Source: Bacillota bacterium (GTDB lineage Bacteria; Bacillota; Clostridia; Peptostreptococcales; Anaerovoracaceae). From it: a DNA stretch of 58,719 nt. Positions 17,192-27,131 of this stretch are shown one piece after another. The stretch lies in the NCBI GenBank assembly GCA_029101005.1, contig JAQXQE010000015.1, positions 1-58,719 on the forward strand, written 5' to 3'. Under the pieces are notes generated by a model. That model worked only from the letters and a program-made list of their open reading frames with translations. It was not told where the DNA came from and searched no databases. Made by a program: the position numbers and the translations under genes. Numbering within the stretch: position 1 is the stretch's first letter; each line of letters starts with the position of its first letter.

Positions 17192-18997
17192 TTATCCGAT
17201 TAATGAATCAAGTTCATCTACGAGCTCGGCAAATGTTGTGAGAGCTGATATTACAGGTTCTTCTGTACTCATGTCAACTCCGGCAATCTTCAGAAGTTCG
17301 ATAGGGTAGTTTGATGATCCTGTTCTCAGGAACTCGATGTATTCATCTCTAGCATTATCGCCCTCATCAAGAATTCTATTTGCAATAGCATTAGCTGCTG
17401 AGTAACCAGTAGCATACTGATATACATAGAAATCTCTGTAGAAATGAGGGATTCTTGACCACTCATATTGTATCATCTCGTCACGTGACATTGCATCACC
17501 GAAATACTTCGTGTTGAGCTCATCGTAAGTTGTATTGAAGTACTCAGCAGTAGGTGCATTACCATCTTCGAGAAGCTTATGAACAAGATATTCGAACTCA
17601 GCGAACATAGTCTGTCTAAATACAGTTCCTTTGAACTCCTCAAGATAGAAGTTGATGAGATAAGCTCTCATCTCCTTGTCTTCGCAGTTATCGAGCAGGT
17701 ACTTCATAAGGATAGTCTCATTAACAGTACTTGCAACCTCTGCAGTGAAGATAGAATGATCACCATAGATATATGGCTGAGTCTTGCGTGTGTAATATGA
17801 GTGCATTGAATGTCCACCCTCATGGATGAGTGTGAAGACATCTCTTAATTCACCCGTGAAATTCATAAGGATATATGGCTTGCTATCATATGATCCGAAA
17901 GAGTAGGCACCAGAAGTCTTGCCTTTGTTCTCGTAGATATCGACCCACTTGTCCTCGGTGATTCCCTTGCGAAGTACTGATACATACTCTTCACCCATAG
18001 GCGCGAGCGCCTTGCATACGAGATCAACCGCCTCCTCGTAAGTGTACTTAACATCTACTGGCTTAACGAGTGGCTTATACACATCGTACATCTTGAGTTC
18101 ATCGACACCGAGTGCACGCTTTCTGATAGCAACATACTTGTGCATAGCAGGAAGGAACTTGTGAACAGCATCGATCAGATTGTGATATACAGACTCAGGA
18201 ATCTTGTTGCCGGAGAGGGCAGCATCGAGACATGAGTTATACCTGCGCAGTTTGCTTGTGTTGTAGTTATTCTTTAAATTGTGTGCGTAAGTCTGTGCTA
18301 GAGTGTTGTTATGCTCTTTGTACTTCTCGTAAAGATTGTAATAAGTATTCTTTCTTACTTCCCTTGAATATGACTCCATAAGGCCAGAGAAGCTAGCATG
18401 TGTTACAGGAACTTCCTTGCCTTTGTCGTCGATAACTGTGCCGAACACGAGATCTACATCATTAAGCGCGGTAAAAATATCGTCTGGTGCATTGAGGGAT
18501 TCCGACATTAGAGCGAGAACGTATTCCTGATCGGGGGTGAGTGTATGTTCCTTCTCTAAGAAGATTTGTCTAAGCATGAATTCATACACAGCAAGACCAG
18601 GTTCCTCTGCAAGGAACTTATCGAGCTCTTCTTCGCTGTGCTCAAGAAGCTCAGGAACAAAGAATGACATATCAGCTGAATTCTTTGTGAGTGTGGAAAC
18701 GCACTTACTGAAGCGCTCCTGACTTGCAGGGTTGCCGTTGTCCTCATCCTTCTTCATATGGGCGTAGATGTATGCGTTCTCAATGCGTCTATTTGCCTCT
18801 GCATAAAGATTTAATGTCTCAAGCAGGGTAGAAGATGACTCCATGATTCTGCCTCGCATATCGACAAATTTCTGAGCATATTCACTGTATTTCTCAAGGT
18901 CTTTATTGAACAGGTCCTCGCTAGGGTACATTACTTCGATGTCCCACTTGAAATCCTGTGAAATATCATTTCTGTTTTTTAATCCGTTGTTGTTCAT
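17192..18997 (-). CDS. pepF: Oligoendopeptidase F (M3 zinc metallopeptidase)
   Basis: This 601-residue cytoplasmic peptidase of family M3B cleaves short peptides, helping peptide recycling and nutrition. The zinc site HEGGH lies in FTLIHEGGHSMHSYYT at about residue 390, and a downstream Glu in FTAEVASTVNE completes the zinc ligands. The N-terminal alpha-helical lobe typical of PepF is present and the length is normal. GGAGAAAG precedes the ATG. It is the first gene of the minus-strand group with nadK and rluD, transcribed from a promoter that overlaps that of the divergent unit. Confidence 0.95.
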   Translation of the reverse strand: MNNNGLKNRNDISQDFKWDIEVMYPSEDLFNKDLEKYSEYAQKFVDMRGRIMESSSTLLETLNLYAEANRRIENAYIYAHMKKDEDNGNPASQERFSKCVSTLTKNSADMSFFVPELLEHSEEELDKFLAEEPGLAVYEFMLRQIFLEKEHTLTPDQEYVLALMSESLNAPDDIFTALNDVDLVFGTVIDDKGKEVPVTHASFSGLMESYSREVRKNTYYNLYEKYKEHNNTLAQTYAHNLKNNYNTSKLRRYNSCLDAALSGNKIPESVYHNLIDAVHKFLPAMHKYVAIRKRALGVDELKMYDVYKPLVKPVDVKYTYEEAVDLVCKALAPMGEEYVSVLRKGITEDKWVDIYENKGKTSGAYSFGSYDSKPYILMNFTGELRDVFTLIHEGGHSMHSYYTRKTQPYIYGDHSIFTAEVASTVNETILMKYLLDNCEDKEMRAYLINFYLEEFKGTVFRQTMFAEFEYLVHKLLEDGNAPTAEYFNTTYDELNTKYFGDAMSRDEMIQYEWSRIPHFYRDFYVYQYATGYSAANAIANRILDEGDNARDEYIEFLRTGSSNYPIELLKIAGVDMSTEEPVISALTTFAELVDELDSLIG

Positions 18998-19021
18998 TTA
19001 TCTTTCTCCGTATGCTATAAT
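18993..19021 (+). promoter_or_regulatory. Promoter of the unknown-M16-dut-dgt-dnaG-rpoD operon
   Basis: An extended -10, TGCTATAAT, ends at 19021, with a poor -35 (TTCATT) 17 bases before the hexamer. The start of transcription should be near 19028. The same 16 bases, TGCTATAATATTTAGC, recur at the yebC promoter. Confidence 0.68.
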
Positions 19022-19044
19022 ATTTAGCTGAATTACTATGGCAA
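19017..19044 (-). promoter_or_regulatory. Promoter of pepF-nadK-rluD
   Basis: On the minus strand TTGCCA (19044-19039), 16 bases, TATTAT (19022-19017). Its -10 overlaps the -10 of the divergent plus-strand promoter almost base for base. Confidence 0.68.
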
Positions 19045-19076
19045 ATTATAACATATCATCAATGAAGGTTAAACAT

Positions 19077-19604
19077 ATGGATATGACACAATTATATAGA
19101 ATAGTTGATGTTGAGAGCCCAGATGAGTTCAAGTATTACGACAATATGTCCGCACTGCTTGAGTCTGAGGAGTATATCGAAACAGAAGACATCGCAGAAC
19201 TTCTCTTCGAGATCGACCTTGAGATTCTCGAGGAGACTATGGACACCTTCTTTGAGGAATATCTTACGCATATTCCCGATGAAGAGTCAGATCTTTACAT
19301 CCTCATCGAAGAGATTAAGCGTGTAATGATGGGCAGAATCACCAATCTCAATTCTGAAGATGCTGCATATATGCTTGCTGAGGAGATTAACAGATTCCGC
19401 AAGTGGTATGCACTTGACACTAATGCCTTTGACCTCAAGTCAGGATACGAGGTGACAATGATGGATGCGAGATACAACATCGCATCTTCTAAGTTCACTG
19501 GTGAGGAATTCAAATACGACTACAGCACAGCCTATGACTATGAGTTTGACGGCTATGATGTGGCTGTAAGCGATATGATTATGAAGGAGAACGATATTGA
19601 TTAA
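19077..19604 (+). CDS. Uncharacterised acidic protein upstream of an M16 peptidase
   Basis: I do not recognise this family. The protein of 175 residues is very acidic, with Glu/Asp-rich helices (for example ESEEYIETEDIAELLFEIDL and EETMDTFFEEYL) and no signal peptide or membrane segment. Its C-terminus is rich in Tyr and Asp (FKYDYSTAYDYEFDGYD). The start is uncertain: ATG 19077 has GAAGG eight to nine bases before it, while the upstream in-frame ATG at 19038 would lie only about ten bases from the predicted transcription start with no ribosome site. It overlaps the M16 peptidase start by eight bases, so the two are probably translationally coupled and may work together. Confidence 0.7.
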   Translation: MDMTQLYRIVDVESPDEFKYYDNMSALLESEEYIETEDIAELLFEIDLEILEETMDTFFEEYLTHIPDEESDLYILIEEIKRVMMGRITNLNSEDAAYMLAEEINRFRKWYALDTNAFDLKSGYEVTMMDARYNIASSKFTGEEFKYDYSTAYDYEFDGYDVAVSDMIMKENDID

Positions 19605-20829
19605 TATCAAAGAACTGCCAAGTGGTGTGAGACTTATCACTGAGCCAATGGAAGGCATCAGGTCTGTCTGCATTGGTATATGGTGTAATACAGGTTCTAT
19701 CAATGAGAGACCAGAAGAGTACGGTATCTCTCACTTCATTGAGCATATGCTGTTTAAGGGAACAGAGAACCGCACACCGTTTGAGATTGTCGACGATATG
19801 GACGTGCTCGGAGCAGACATCAATGCTTTTACCGGCAAAGAGACAACCTGCTACTACGTAAAATGTCTCGACGAGCATCTCTTAAGTGCGTGTGATGTTC
19901 TTGTTGACATGATAGAGAATCCGCTCTTTGATGAGCAGGAGATGGAGCGCGAGAAGCTGGTAGTCATAGAGGAAATCAATATGAATGCTGATGATCCTGA
20001 TGATGTTGCTCTCGATGCGCTTGAGAATGTTGTTTTTGCAGGGTCAGGACTTGAGCATCCTGTGCTTGGATTCAAGGAAACTGTGAACGCATTCAGCCAG
20101 GATATGGTTAGAAATTACTATGATGAGCATTATACAAGGGATGCCATCACAGTATCAGTTGCCGGCTCATTTGACAACGAGACGCTTGAGGCCTATCTGA
20201 ATGATAAGTTCATGAAGCTTGGAAGCAAGCAGAGAGAGGACAGCAAGCCGGTGTATTGTGTCAGCCCAGATAATCAGACAATATACAAGGATATTGAGCA
20301 GGCTCACATCTGTATGGGAATTCCTACAGTATCCTGCACACATCCATTTAGATATAAGCTTTCAATGCTCAGTACCATTCTCGGTGGTGGAATGTCATCA
20401 AGGCTTTTCCAGCATGTCAGAGAGCAGAAGGGACTTGCTTATTCGGTATATTCGATGAATGGTTTCTACACTACAGCAGGAACTTTCGTAATCGCAGCTG
20501 GTGTTGCAATAGATAGAGTTGATGAGACGCTTGAGGCTGTGAAGGAGGAACTCAACAAGCTTAGAGATGAGCCAGTTACTGAGCATGAATTTATCAGCGC
20601 TAAGAATCAGCTCAAGGCAAACTATATCTATTCTCAGGAGAATGTTAAGTCCAGAATGTCTGCTAATGGCAGGAACTACTTCGCTCTTGGCAAGTGTCCT
20701 TCACAGGATGAAGTTCTTGAGATGCTTGATGCTATTACTATCGAAGAACTCGAGGAAGCAAAGATGATTATTGCAGACGCTGATAATTACAGCATCGTTA
20801 ATGTTACAGGTAGGGGAAATGAAGCTTAA
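19597..20829 (+). CDS. M16 family zinc peptidase (pitrilysin/processing-peptidase-like)
   Basis: This 410-residue protein is of the short processing-peptidase (PqqL/YmxG) type. The inverted zinc motif HFIEH is at residues 46-50, with the distal Glu expected in DALENVVFAG. The C-terminal half carries the second M16 domain with the conserved R/Y pair region (SSRLFQHVREQKGLAYSVYS). There is no signal peptide. The start is TTG at 19597, supported by AAGGAGA seven bases upstream; the overlap with the previous gene is eight bases. It overlaps dut by 11 bases. In many Clostridia such a gene sits between pnp and dut. The substrate is unknown. Confidence 0.9.
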   Translation: MINIKELPSGVRLITEPMEGIRSVCIGIWCNTGSINERPEEYGISHFIEHMLFKGTENRTPFEIVDDMDVLGADINAFTGKETTCYYVKCLDEHLLSACDVLVDMIENPLFDEQEMEREKLVVIEEINMNADDPDDVALDALENVVFAGSGLEHPVLGFKETVNAFSQDMVRNYYDEHYTRDAITVSVAGSFDNETLEAYLNDKFMKLGSKQREDSKPVYCVSPDNQTIYKDIEQAHICMGIPTVSCTHPFRYKLSMLSTILGGGMSSRLFQHVREQKGLAYSVYSMNGFYTTAGTFVIAAGVAIDRVDETLEAVKEELNKLRDEPVTEHEFISAKNQLKANYIYSQENVKSRMSANGRNYFALGKCPSQDEVLEMLDAITIEELEEAKMIIADADNYSIVNVTGRGNEA

Positions 20830-21256
20830 AGTAAGATCAGTCAGCGGCAGATATCCTGAATATGCAACAACGGGTGCTTCGGGCATGGACCTTCGCGCTT
20901 ACACTGATGAACCGATTGTGCTGCAGCCTATGGAGCGAAAGCTCATTCCGACAGGAATTTTTGTAGAGATACCAGTTGGCTATGAGGGACAGATTAGAGC
21001 GAGATCAGGGCTTGCTATCAAACATGGTCTCGGACTTGTTAACAGCATAGGAACTATTGACTCTGATTACAGAGGAGAACTCAAAGTGCCGATGATTAAC
21101 TTCGGCTCTGAGGCATACACTATCAATGATGGTGACAGGATCGCTCAGCTCGTCATCTGTGAGTACACACGTGTTGAGATTGAAGCTTGTGATGAACTCA
21201 GCGACACAGCTAGAGGTGAGGGTGGTTTCGGCCATACAGGAATAAAGGAAATCTGA
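20819..21256 (+). CDS. dut: dUTP diphosphatase (trimeric dUTPase)
   Basis: This 145-residue enzyme splits dUTP to dUMP and pyrophosphate, keeping uracil out of DNA and feeding thymidylate synthesis. All five family motifs are in order: ASGMDLRA, ARSGLAIKHGL, GTIDSDYRGEL (with the catalytic Asp), DRIAQLVI and RGEGGFGHTG, the last with His where Ser is usual. ATG 20819 is the natural start for the family length. It overlaps the M16 gene by 11 bases and the next start by one base (TGATG), so the operon is tightly coupled. Confidence 0.96.
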   Translation: MKLKVRSVSGRYPEYATTGASGMDLRAYTDEPIVLQPMERKLIPTGIFVEIPVGYEGQIRARSGLAIKHGLGLVNSIGTIDSDYRGELKVPMINFGSEAYTINDGDRIAQLVICEYTRVEIEACDELSDTARGEGGFGHTGIKEI

Positions 21257-22266
21257 TGCTTTACAGAGAAGAATACGAGAGAAGAGAATACGAGATTCTG
21301 GATGAGAGGGCGGCCAAGGCAACTGAGTCCAGGGGCAGACTGCTCGAGGAGGAGAAGTGTGACTTCCGTACTGATTACCAGCGAGACAGAGACAGAATTG
21401 TTCATTCGAAGGCCTTCAGAAGACTCATGCACAAGACGCAAGTTTTCCTGTCTCCAGAAGGAGATCATTACAGAACCAGACTGACTCACACGCTTGAGGT
21501 AGCTCAGGTTTCTAGGACTATTGCGCGTATTCTCGGATATAACGAGGATCTCACTGAAGCAATTGCATATGGCCACGATCTTGGACATACACCATTCGGT
21601 CATAATGGGGAATCTGTTCTCAACAGATTAAGAGATCAGGGCTTCCAGCATAATGAGCAAAGTCTTAGAACTGTAGATAAGCTGGAGCTCACTTCAAGAC
21701 GAAGAGGACTCAATCTAACAGCAGAGGTAAGAGATGGAATATTGAACCATCGAGGTGATATTACGCCTCTTACTTTAGAGGGGCAAATTGTCAAGATCAG
21801 TGACAGAATCGCATATATCAACCATGATATTGACGATGCTCTGAGGAGCAATATCATCGTGCCAGGAGACCTTCCAAAGCGCGATATTGAGGTGCTTGGA
21901 CGCACTCATTCAGACAGAATCAACAACCTTATCGTTGACCTTTGCACCAACAGCAAAGATGCGGATAAGATTTCTCTGTCAACTGAATTTGCTGAAGCAC
22001 TGCTCGATCTCAGACAATATATGTTTGACAATGTTTATAACAACGAGAAGGTACTCAAAGCGGCTGATATGAACAAGGTCGAGGTAGTTATCAGCTCGTT
22101 ATACAGATACTATAATGAGCATCCTATGGAGATGCCTGAACTGTACAGAGAGATTGCTGTTGAAGACGGCAATGAAGAAGCAGTTAAGGATTATATCTCT
22201 GGTATGACTGACAGATACGCAATCAAGCTCTATTCTGAACTCTTCGTACCAAAAGGATGGCAGTAA
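21256..22266 (+). CDS. dgt: Deoxyguanosinetriphosphate triphosphohydrolase-like HD protein
   Basis: This 336-residue HD-domain phosphohydrolase removes tripolyphosphate from dNTPs. Metal ligands are visible in RTRLTHTLEVAQVSRTI and in AIAYGHDLGHTPFGHNGE; a later Asp in KISDRIAYINHDIDDAL completes the site. It belongs to the shorter class of Dgt found next to dnaG in many Firmicutes, so the preferred nucleotide may differ from E. coli Dgt. The ATG overlaps the dut TGA by one base. Confidence 0.93.
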   Translation: MLYREEYERREYEILDERAAKATESRGRLLEEEKCDFRTDYQRDRDRIVHSKAFRRLMHKTQVFLSPEGDHYRTRLTHTLEVAQVSRTIARILGYNEDLTEAIAYGHDLGHTPFGHNGESVLNRLRDQGFQHNEQSLRTVDKLELTSRRRGLNLTAEVRDGILNHRGDITPLTLEGQIVKISDRIAYINHDIDDALRSNIIVPGDLPKRDIEVLGRTHSDRINNLIVDLCTNSKDADKISLSTEFAEALLDLRQYMFDNVYNNEKVLKAADMNKVEVVISSLYRYYNEHPMEMPELYREIAVEDGNEEAVKDYISGMTDRYAIKLYSELFVPKGWQ

Positions 22267-22275
22267 GGGGGACAT

Positions 22276-24063
22276 ATGGCATTTGACAACAGCTTCATAG
22301 ATGAACTGAAAATGCAGGTGAATATTGTTGATGTTGTCGGCCGTGAGGTTCAACTCAGCAAAGCAGGTGCCAACCACAAGGGTCTCTGTCCTTTCCACTC
22401 GGAGAAAACTCCATCGTTCATGGTCAACGAGGAGAAGCAGATTTTCAACTGCTTTGGCTGCGGTGAGAAAGGTGATGTAATATCCTTCGTTCAGAAGTAT
22501 TACAAGATTCCATTTATGGAAGCAGTTGAGAAGCTCTGCAAAGAGCACGGCATAAGAATGCCGGAGAAGGTCAGCAAAGGTCCTAAGATTGACTATGATA
22601 AGTATTACGACATCAATGCCAAGGCTGCTCGCTTCTACTATGAGCATCTCACAAGAAGTCGCAATATCGGCTACGCTTACTTCAAGAGCAGAGGTCTTGC
22701 AGACGAGACTATGGTAAAATTCGGTCTCGGTTATGCACCAGAGAGCGGCTATGCGCTCGTTAAACATCTGCGCAAGGCTGGTGTATCCGACGACGATATG
22801 CTTAAACTCGGACTTGCGAGCAAGGGCAAGAACGGATTATATGATAGATTCCGTGGAAGAGTCATCTTCCCGATTCTAAATACAACAGGCAAGGTCATTG
22901 GTTTCGGAGCTAGAACTCTTAAAGATGATGTAAAGCCTAAGTATCTCAACTCTGCTGAGAGTGAGATTTTCCTCAAGAAGAATAATCTCTTTGGACTCAA
23001 TCTGAGCCGTAAAGAGATATCTGATGAGGACAGGGTTATCGTGGTAGAGGGATATATGGATGCCATCTCGCTTTATCAGAATGGAGTGAGAAACATTGCT
23101 GCATCGCTTGGAACTGCTCTTACAGATAATCAAGCCAAGCTTCTGACTCGATATACGAAGAACATTGTTCTCTCGTATGACTCAGATGGAGCCGGTATCA
23201 AGGCAGCATTAAGAGGAATCGATGTTATTCGCAAAGCGGGAGGCAAGGTCAAGATTCTTCAGGTGACGGATGCAAAGGATCCTGACGAATACATAAGACG
23301 CTTCGGCCGCGAAGCTTTTAACAAGCTAGTAGACAAAGCCATCTATGCGACTGACTTCAAGCTCAGACTCGCAAGACAGGGCTTCGATCTGGGAAACAGC
23401 TACGAGGTTCTCGAATACATACGCAAATGTGTGCCTATATTGAGGGAACTTGGGCCTGTTGAACAGGATATATACTTCAGGAAAATTGCTGAGGAATTTG
23501 GAATTTCAGAGCAGGCAATTGCTCTTGAAGTCAGAACAGACGCCGATATCAAGATGCCGGCGGCTCCACCACAGGGATCAACAGAGCGCAAGAGAAGGCG
23601 TTCTGAGAATCCGGACAGATATCTTAAGCTGGAGATGTCTCTGCTGATACTGTCCATGTATAACACACGATATCTTAAGCGGATTGACGAAGATGCTTTT
23701 GTCTTCAACAGTTCTATTGGCAGGAAGGTAAATGCGATAGAGAGGTCTCTTTGTGAAGATGACGAGAATGGCCTGCACAGAATCGAACTTGAAGATATTT
23801 GCAGACTGCTTGAACCAGAGGATGAGAGCAGCTTCAGATATTACGCAGATATAATTAAATTAGGACCGGATGATGAAGCATTCTACAGGCAGTGCTTATC
23901 CGGATATGAACTCCAGAAGTGCAAAGACAAGCGCCTTGAGGTACTCAACGAACTTGCTGTCGCTGAGACCATGGGAAATGCAGAAGATGTTACACAGCTT
24001 GCACAGGAACTCATGAAGTTAAATGACCTGATTAGTAAACTATCGGAGGGAAAGAATGTCTAA
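22276..24063 (+). CDS. dnaG: DNA primase
   Basis: This 595-residue enzyme makes RNA primers at the replication fork. The N-terminal zinc ribbon uses Cys38, His41, Cys59 and Cys62 ([13 protein letters not shown] ... [11 protein letters not shown]). The TOPRIM catalytic core follows with [15 protein letters not shown] and the acidic [11 protein letters not shown]-terminal helicase-binding region is present but poorly conserved. AAGGGGGA precedes the ATG. The last eight bases overlap rpoD, as in the classical macromolecular synthesis operon. Confidence 0.97.
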   Translation: MAFDNSFIDELKMQVNIVDVVGREVQLSKAGANHKGLCPFHSEKTPSFMVNEEKQIFNCFGCGEKGDVISFVQKYYKIPFMEAVEKLCKEHGIRMPEKVSKGPKIDYDKYYDINAKAARFYYEHLTRSRNIGYAYFKSRGLADETMVKFGLGYAPESGYALVKHLRKAGVSDDDMLKLGLASKGKNGLYDRFRGRVIFPILNTTGKVIGFGARTLKDDVKPKYLNSAESEIFLKKNNLFGLNLSRKEISDEDRVIVVEGYMDAISLYQNGVRNIAASLGTALTDNQAKLLTRYTKNIVLSYDSDGAGIKAALRGIDVIRKAGGKVKILQVTDAKDPDEYIRRFGREAFNKLVDKAIYATDFKLRLARQGFDLGNSYEVLEYIRKCVPILRELGPVEQDIYFRKIAEEFGISEQAIALEVRTDADIKMPAAPPQGSTERKRRRSENPDRYLKLEMSLLILSMYNTRYLKRIDEDAFVFNSSIGRKVNAIERSLCEDDENGLHRIELEDICRLLEPEDESSFRYYADIIKLGPDDEAFYRQCLSGYELQKCKDKRLEVLNELAVAETMGNAEDVTQLAQELMKLNDLISKLSEGKNV

Positions 24064-25321
24064 GGACTTGATTGAAAACAAAGACATGATTAATGAGGCA
24101 GTAGAGAACGATGGTCATGTAAGAAACAAGAAGCTTGCAAACAATATCGTCAAAGCTGCAAAGAGCTCTAACAGCACTGAGGTTTCTTATGATGAGGTAG
24201 ATGATATTATCTCAGATAAGATTGTTACTTCAGACGATATCGAGGAGATTTTCGATGCGGTTGAGAAGCAGGGAATTGATCTCACAGATATCAAGCTTGA
24301 TGATGACCATATGACACTTATCGATGATGACACTGTAGAGATCAGCTTCGATCTCGTTGACTTCGATGATCCAGATCTCGACATTCTTAATGATGAGGAC
24401 GAGGATACATCTGAAGAGGATGAGAGAAACAGCGGCGTTATCATCAAGGACAGCGGTGAGATTGAGATTAACGAGACCGGTTCAAAGAACATTCCTACAG
24501 ATGATCCTGTAAGAATGTACTTCAAGGAAATCGGTAAGGTTCCTCTTCTTACAGCTGACGAGGAGCGTGAGCTCGCTATCAGAATCGAGCAGGGTGATGA
24601 GGAAGCAAAGAAGAAGCTTTGCGAGTCAAACCTCCGTCTCGTAGTAAGTATCGCAAGAAGATACCTCAACAGAGGACTCAGCTTCCTCGATCTTATTCAG
24701 GAAGGTAATCTCGGACTTATCAAAGCTGTTGAGAAGTTCGATTACACAAAGGGATATAAGTTCTCAACATATGCTACTTGGTGGATCAGACAGGCAATCA
24801 CAAGATCAATCGCTGACCAGGCTAGAACAATCAGAATTCCAGTTCATATGGTTGAGACTATTAACAAGCTCATCAGAATCTCAAGACAGCTCCTTCAGGA
24901 GTACGGACGTGAACCGACCTCTGAGGAGATTGCAAAGGAGATGGGCATCACAGTAGAGAAGGTTAGAGAGATTAAGAAGATCTCACAGGACCCTGTATCA
25001 CTTGAGACACCAATCGGTGAGGAGGAGGACAGCCATCTTGGAGATTTCATTCCAGATGAGGATATCCCATCACCAGTAGATGCTGCAGCATACTCAATGC
25101 TCCAGAAGCAGCTCAGAGAGGTCCTCGATACTCTCAGTGAGAGAGAGAAGAAGGTTCTCATTCTGAGATTCGGACTTGATGATGGACGCCCAAGAACTCT
25201 TGAAGAGGTTGGTAAGGAATTCAACGTAACAAGAGAGAGAATCCGTCAGATTGAGGCAAAGGCACTGAGAAAACTCAGACACCCAAGCAGAAGTAAGAAG
25301 CTTAAGGATTACCTCGAATAA
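24056..25321 (+). CDS. rpoD: RNA polymerase primary sigma factor (sigma-70/sigma-A)
   Basis: This 421-residue housekeeping sigma factor starts with a very acidic region 1.1 (about 1-140). Region 1.2 begins at [16 protein letters not shown], region 2 contains the -10-binding and melting helix [18 protein letters not shown], and region 4.2 ends with the -35-binding [23 protein letters not shown] 24056 overlaps dnaG by eight bases (ATGTCTAA), with GGAGGGAAAG just before it. Promoters in this window fit its expected consensus. Confidence 0.98.
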   Translation: MSKDLIENKDMINEAVENDGHVRNKKLANNIVKAAKSSNSTEVSYDEVDDIISDKIVTSDDIEEIFDAVEKQGIDLTDIKLDDDHMTLIDDDTVEISFDLVDFDDPDLDILNDEDEDTSEEDERNSGVIIKDSGEIEINETGSKNIPTDDPVRMYFKEIGKVPLLTADEERELAIRIEQGDEEAKKKLCESNLRLVVSIARRYLNRGLSFLDLIQEGNLGLIKAVEKFDYTKGYKFSTYATWWIRQAITRSIADQARTIRIPVHMVETINKLIRISRQLLQEYGREPTSEEIAKEMGITVEKVREIKKISQDPVSLETPIGEEEDSHLGDFIPDEDIPSPVDAAAYSMLQKQLREVLDTLSEREKKVLILRFGLDDGRPRTLEEVGKEFNVTRERIRQIEAKALRKLRHPSRSKKLKDYLE

Positions 25322-26040
25322 TGAGATTTACTAAGAGAATTTACGCACTTTGTGATCAGGTGTCACAGGGAGAAACAGTAGCAGACATAGGGACTGACCA
25401 TGGTTATGTCCCTATGCTTTGTGTTCGTAACGGAGTATCGCCTTATGCGATTATGTCAGATATCAGCAGTGGCTCCCTGAGCAAAGCTGTTGAAACATTC
25501 AATCTCGTGGGCATTGATGCAGATCCATCATGTTTCCGAGTTGCAGACGGACTTGATGCAATAGAGCCAGGCGAAGTTGATGATATTATTATCGCTGGTC
25601 TCGGTGGTATAACCATCACAGAGATACTCGATGCGGACATTGATAAGACAAGAAGTTTCAAGAAGATAATAATGCAGCCGAGAAAACATTCAGGCAATCT
25701 GCGTTACTATCTCTACACTAGAGGATTTGATATTATCTCGGAGGTACTTGTACCTGAAGGCAAATTCATCTGCGAGGTAATAACTGCTGTACCGTCAGAC
25801 ATTAATAGTAGAACAACAGATATTGACGAAAGCGATATCCGTTGGAAGTATCCTTCTTCATTTGAAGAGGTGGATTACGATAATCTCAAGAAGCGTCTGG
25901 ATTGGAAGTTCAGCAGTATCGATACAGAGATTGAGAATCTCTGCAAGAGTAAGTCTGATAACAGTGCTCTTATTGAGAGACTCAATGCAGATAGAGTTTA
26001 CTTAGAGAAACTTCTAGAGGCAAATAAGTTGAAGGGATAG
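25321..26040 (+). CDS. trmK: tRNA (adenine-22-N1)-methyltransferase
   Basis: This 239-residue SAM-dependent methyltransferase of the TrmK/YqfN family places m1A22 in the D-loop region of tRNA. The SAM-binding motif I is VADIGTDHGYVPMLC, and motif IV-like DDIIIAGLGGITITEIL is followed by MQPRKHSGNLR, all typical of the family. Its start overlaps the rpoD stop by one base (TAATG). An rpoD-trmK order is also found in Bacillus. A C-terminal coiled coil (about 185-239) fits the known tail. Confidence 0.93.
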   Translation: MRFTKRIYALCDQVSQGETVADIGTDHGYVPMLCVRNGVSPYAIMSDISSGSLSKAVETFNLVGIDADPSCFRVADGLDAIEPGEVDDIIIAGLGGITITEILDADIDKTRSFKKIIMQPRKHSGNLRYYLYTRGFDIISEVLVPEGKFICEVITAVPSDINSRTTDIDESDIRWKYPSSFEEVDYDNLKKRLDWKFSSIDTEIENLCKSKSDNSALIERLNADRVYLEKLLEANKLKG

Positions 26041-26052
26041 GGGATATTGGAT

Positions 26053-27117
26053 ATGAAGAAGCTGAATTTTGTTCAGATCATAGCCTTATATGTTGGAATC
26101 ATCATGGGTGCGGGCTTTGCGTCCGGACGTGAATGCTGGCAGTATTTCGGTGTATTCGGTAAGGACGGATATAACGGAATCTATGCTGTAGTGCTGGTAT
26201 TCATCGTAATATCCTGCATGCTGGCATATATCGCAATGAGCAAGAATACAGCTGATCTTGGTAAACTTATCTCACCGTTTGATAACAAGCTGCTCATCAA
26301 TGTTATAGGAATTGTTCTTGCCGCAATCTACTACAGTATGATTATTGCAATGACTGCAGCAGGTGGTTCTCTTCTGAACCAGCAATTCGGTATTCATAAG
26401 GCTGTTGGTGGAATCATCATTGCAGTGCTTGTTGTAATCACTGTACTTGGTGACTTCGAGAGAGTATCAAAGGTATTCAGTTTGCTTGTTCCAGTACTCT
26501 TCTGCTTTGGAATTCTTGTTATCACACTCGCTATCAGAGCTGACTTTGGACAGAGCGGTGCGACTACTGGATATGATCCAGGAAGTATGACACCAACATG
26601 GCCGATTGCAGCGCTTGTGTTCTGTTCATACAATGCTATGGGCATGGTAACTATGGTTGGTTCATCTGCCATCAATGCCAAGAACTCAAAGCATGCTTTT
26701 GCTGGTGCAGTAATAGGTTCTATTATGCTGGGCCTGCTCACACTGCTTCTGCTGAAGGCTATGCTTACAGATATGGCATTCTCATGCAGTCTTGATCTGC
26801 CGATGCTCGGCTTCGCTGCAAGAATCTCAAAACCACTTAACTATGTATATGCAATCGTGCTCTACGGTGCTGTATATTCAACAGCAGCAAGCACATATTA
26901 CGGCTTTAGCACTAAGCTGCCGAACAACAAATACAAGAAGACAATCATCGTTCTCGGAGCACTGGCTGGCTTCGTAATTGGATTATCAGGATTCAAGGTG
27001 ATTGTTGAGTATCTCTACTCAATTCAGGGATACATTGGAATGCTCTTCATTATTCTTATTGCAATCAACTTCTTTATGGAAGTTAGAAAGAACAGAGCAT
27101 CAAAAGTGAATAATTAA
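26053..27117 (+). CDS. YkvI-like membrane transporter
   Basis: This 354-residue membrane protein with ten or so hydrophobic segments belongs to the COG3949/YkvI group of the LeuT-fold amino-acid transporter superfamily. The first helix has the unwound glycine motif GIIMGAGFASGRECWQYF typical of the ion/substrate site. The substrate is unknown. The ATG at 26053 is preferred over TTG 26047 because the AGGGG ribosome site at 26039-26043 is nine bases from the ATG and only three from the TTG. It is the last gene of the dnaG-rpoD operon, 12 bases after trmK, and is followed directly by rnpB. Confidence 0.86.
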   Translation: MKKLNFVQIIALYVGIIMGAGFASGRECWQYFGVFGKDGYNGIYAVVLVFIVISCMLAYIAMSKNTADLGKLISPFDNKLLINVIGIVLAAIYYSMIIAMTAAGGSLLNQQFGIHKAVGGIIIAVLVVITVLGDFERVSKVFSLLVPVLFCFGILVITLAIRADFGQSGATTGYDPGSMTPTWPIAALVFCSYNAMGMVTMVGSSAINAKNSKHAFAGAVIGSIMLGLLTLLLLKAMLTDMAFSCSLDLPMLGFAARISKPLNYVYAIVLYGAVYSTAASTYYGFSTKLPNNKYKKTIIVLGALAGFVIGLSGFKVIVEYLYSIQGYIGMLFIILIAINFFMEVRKNRASKVNN

Positions 27118-27131
27118 TTATTGTTAATTAA

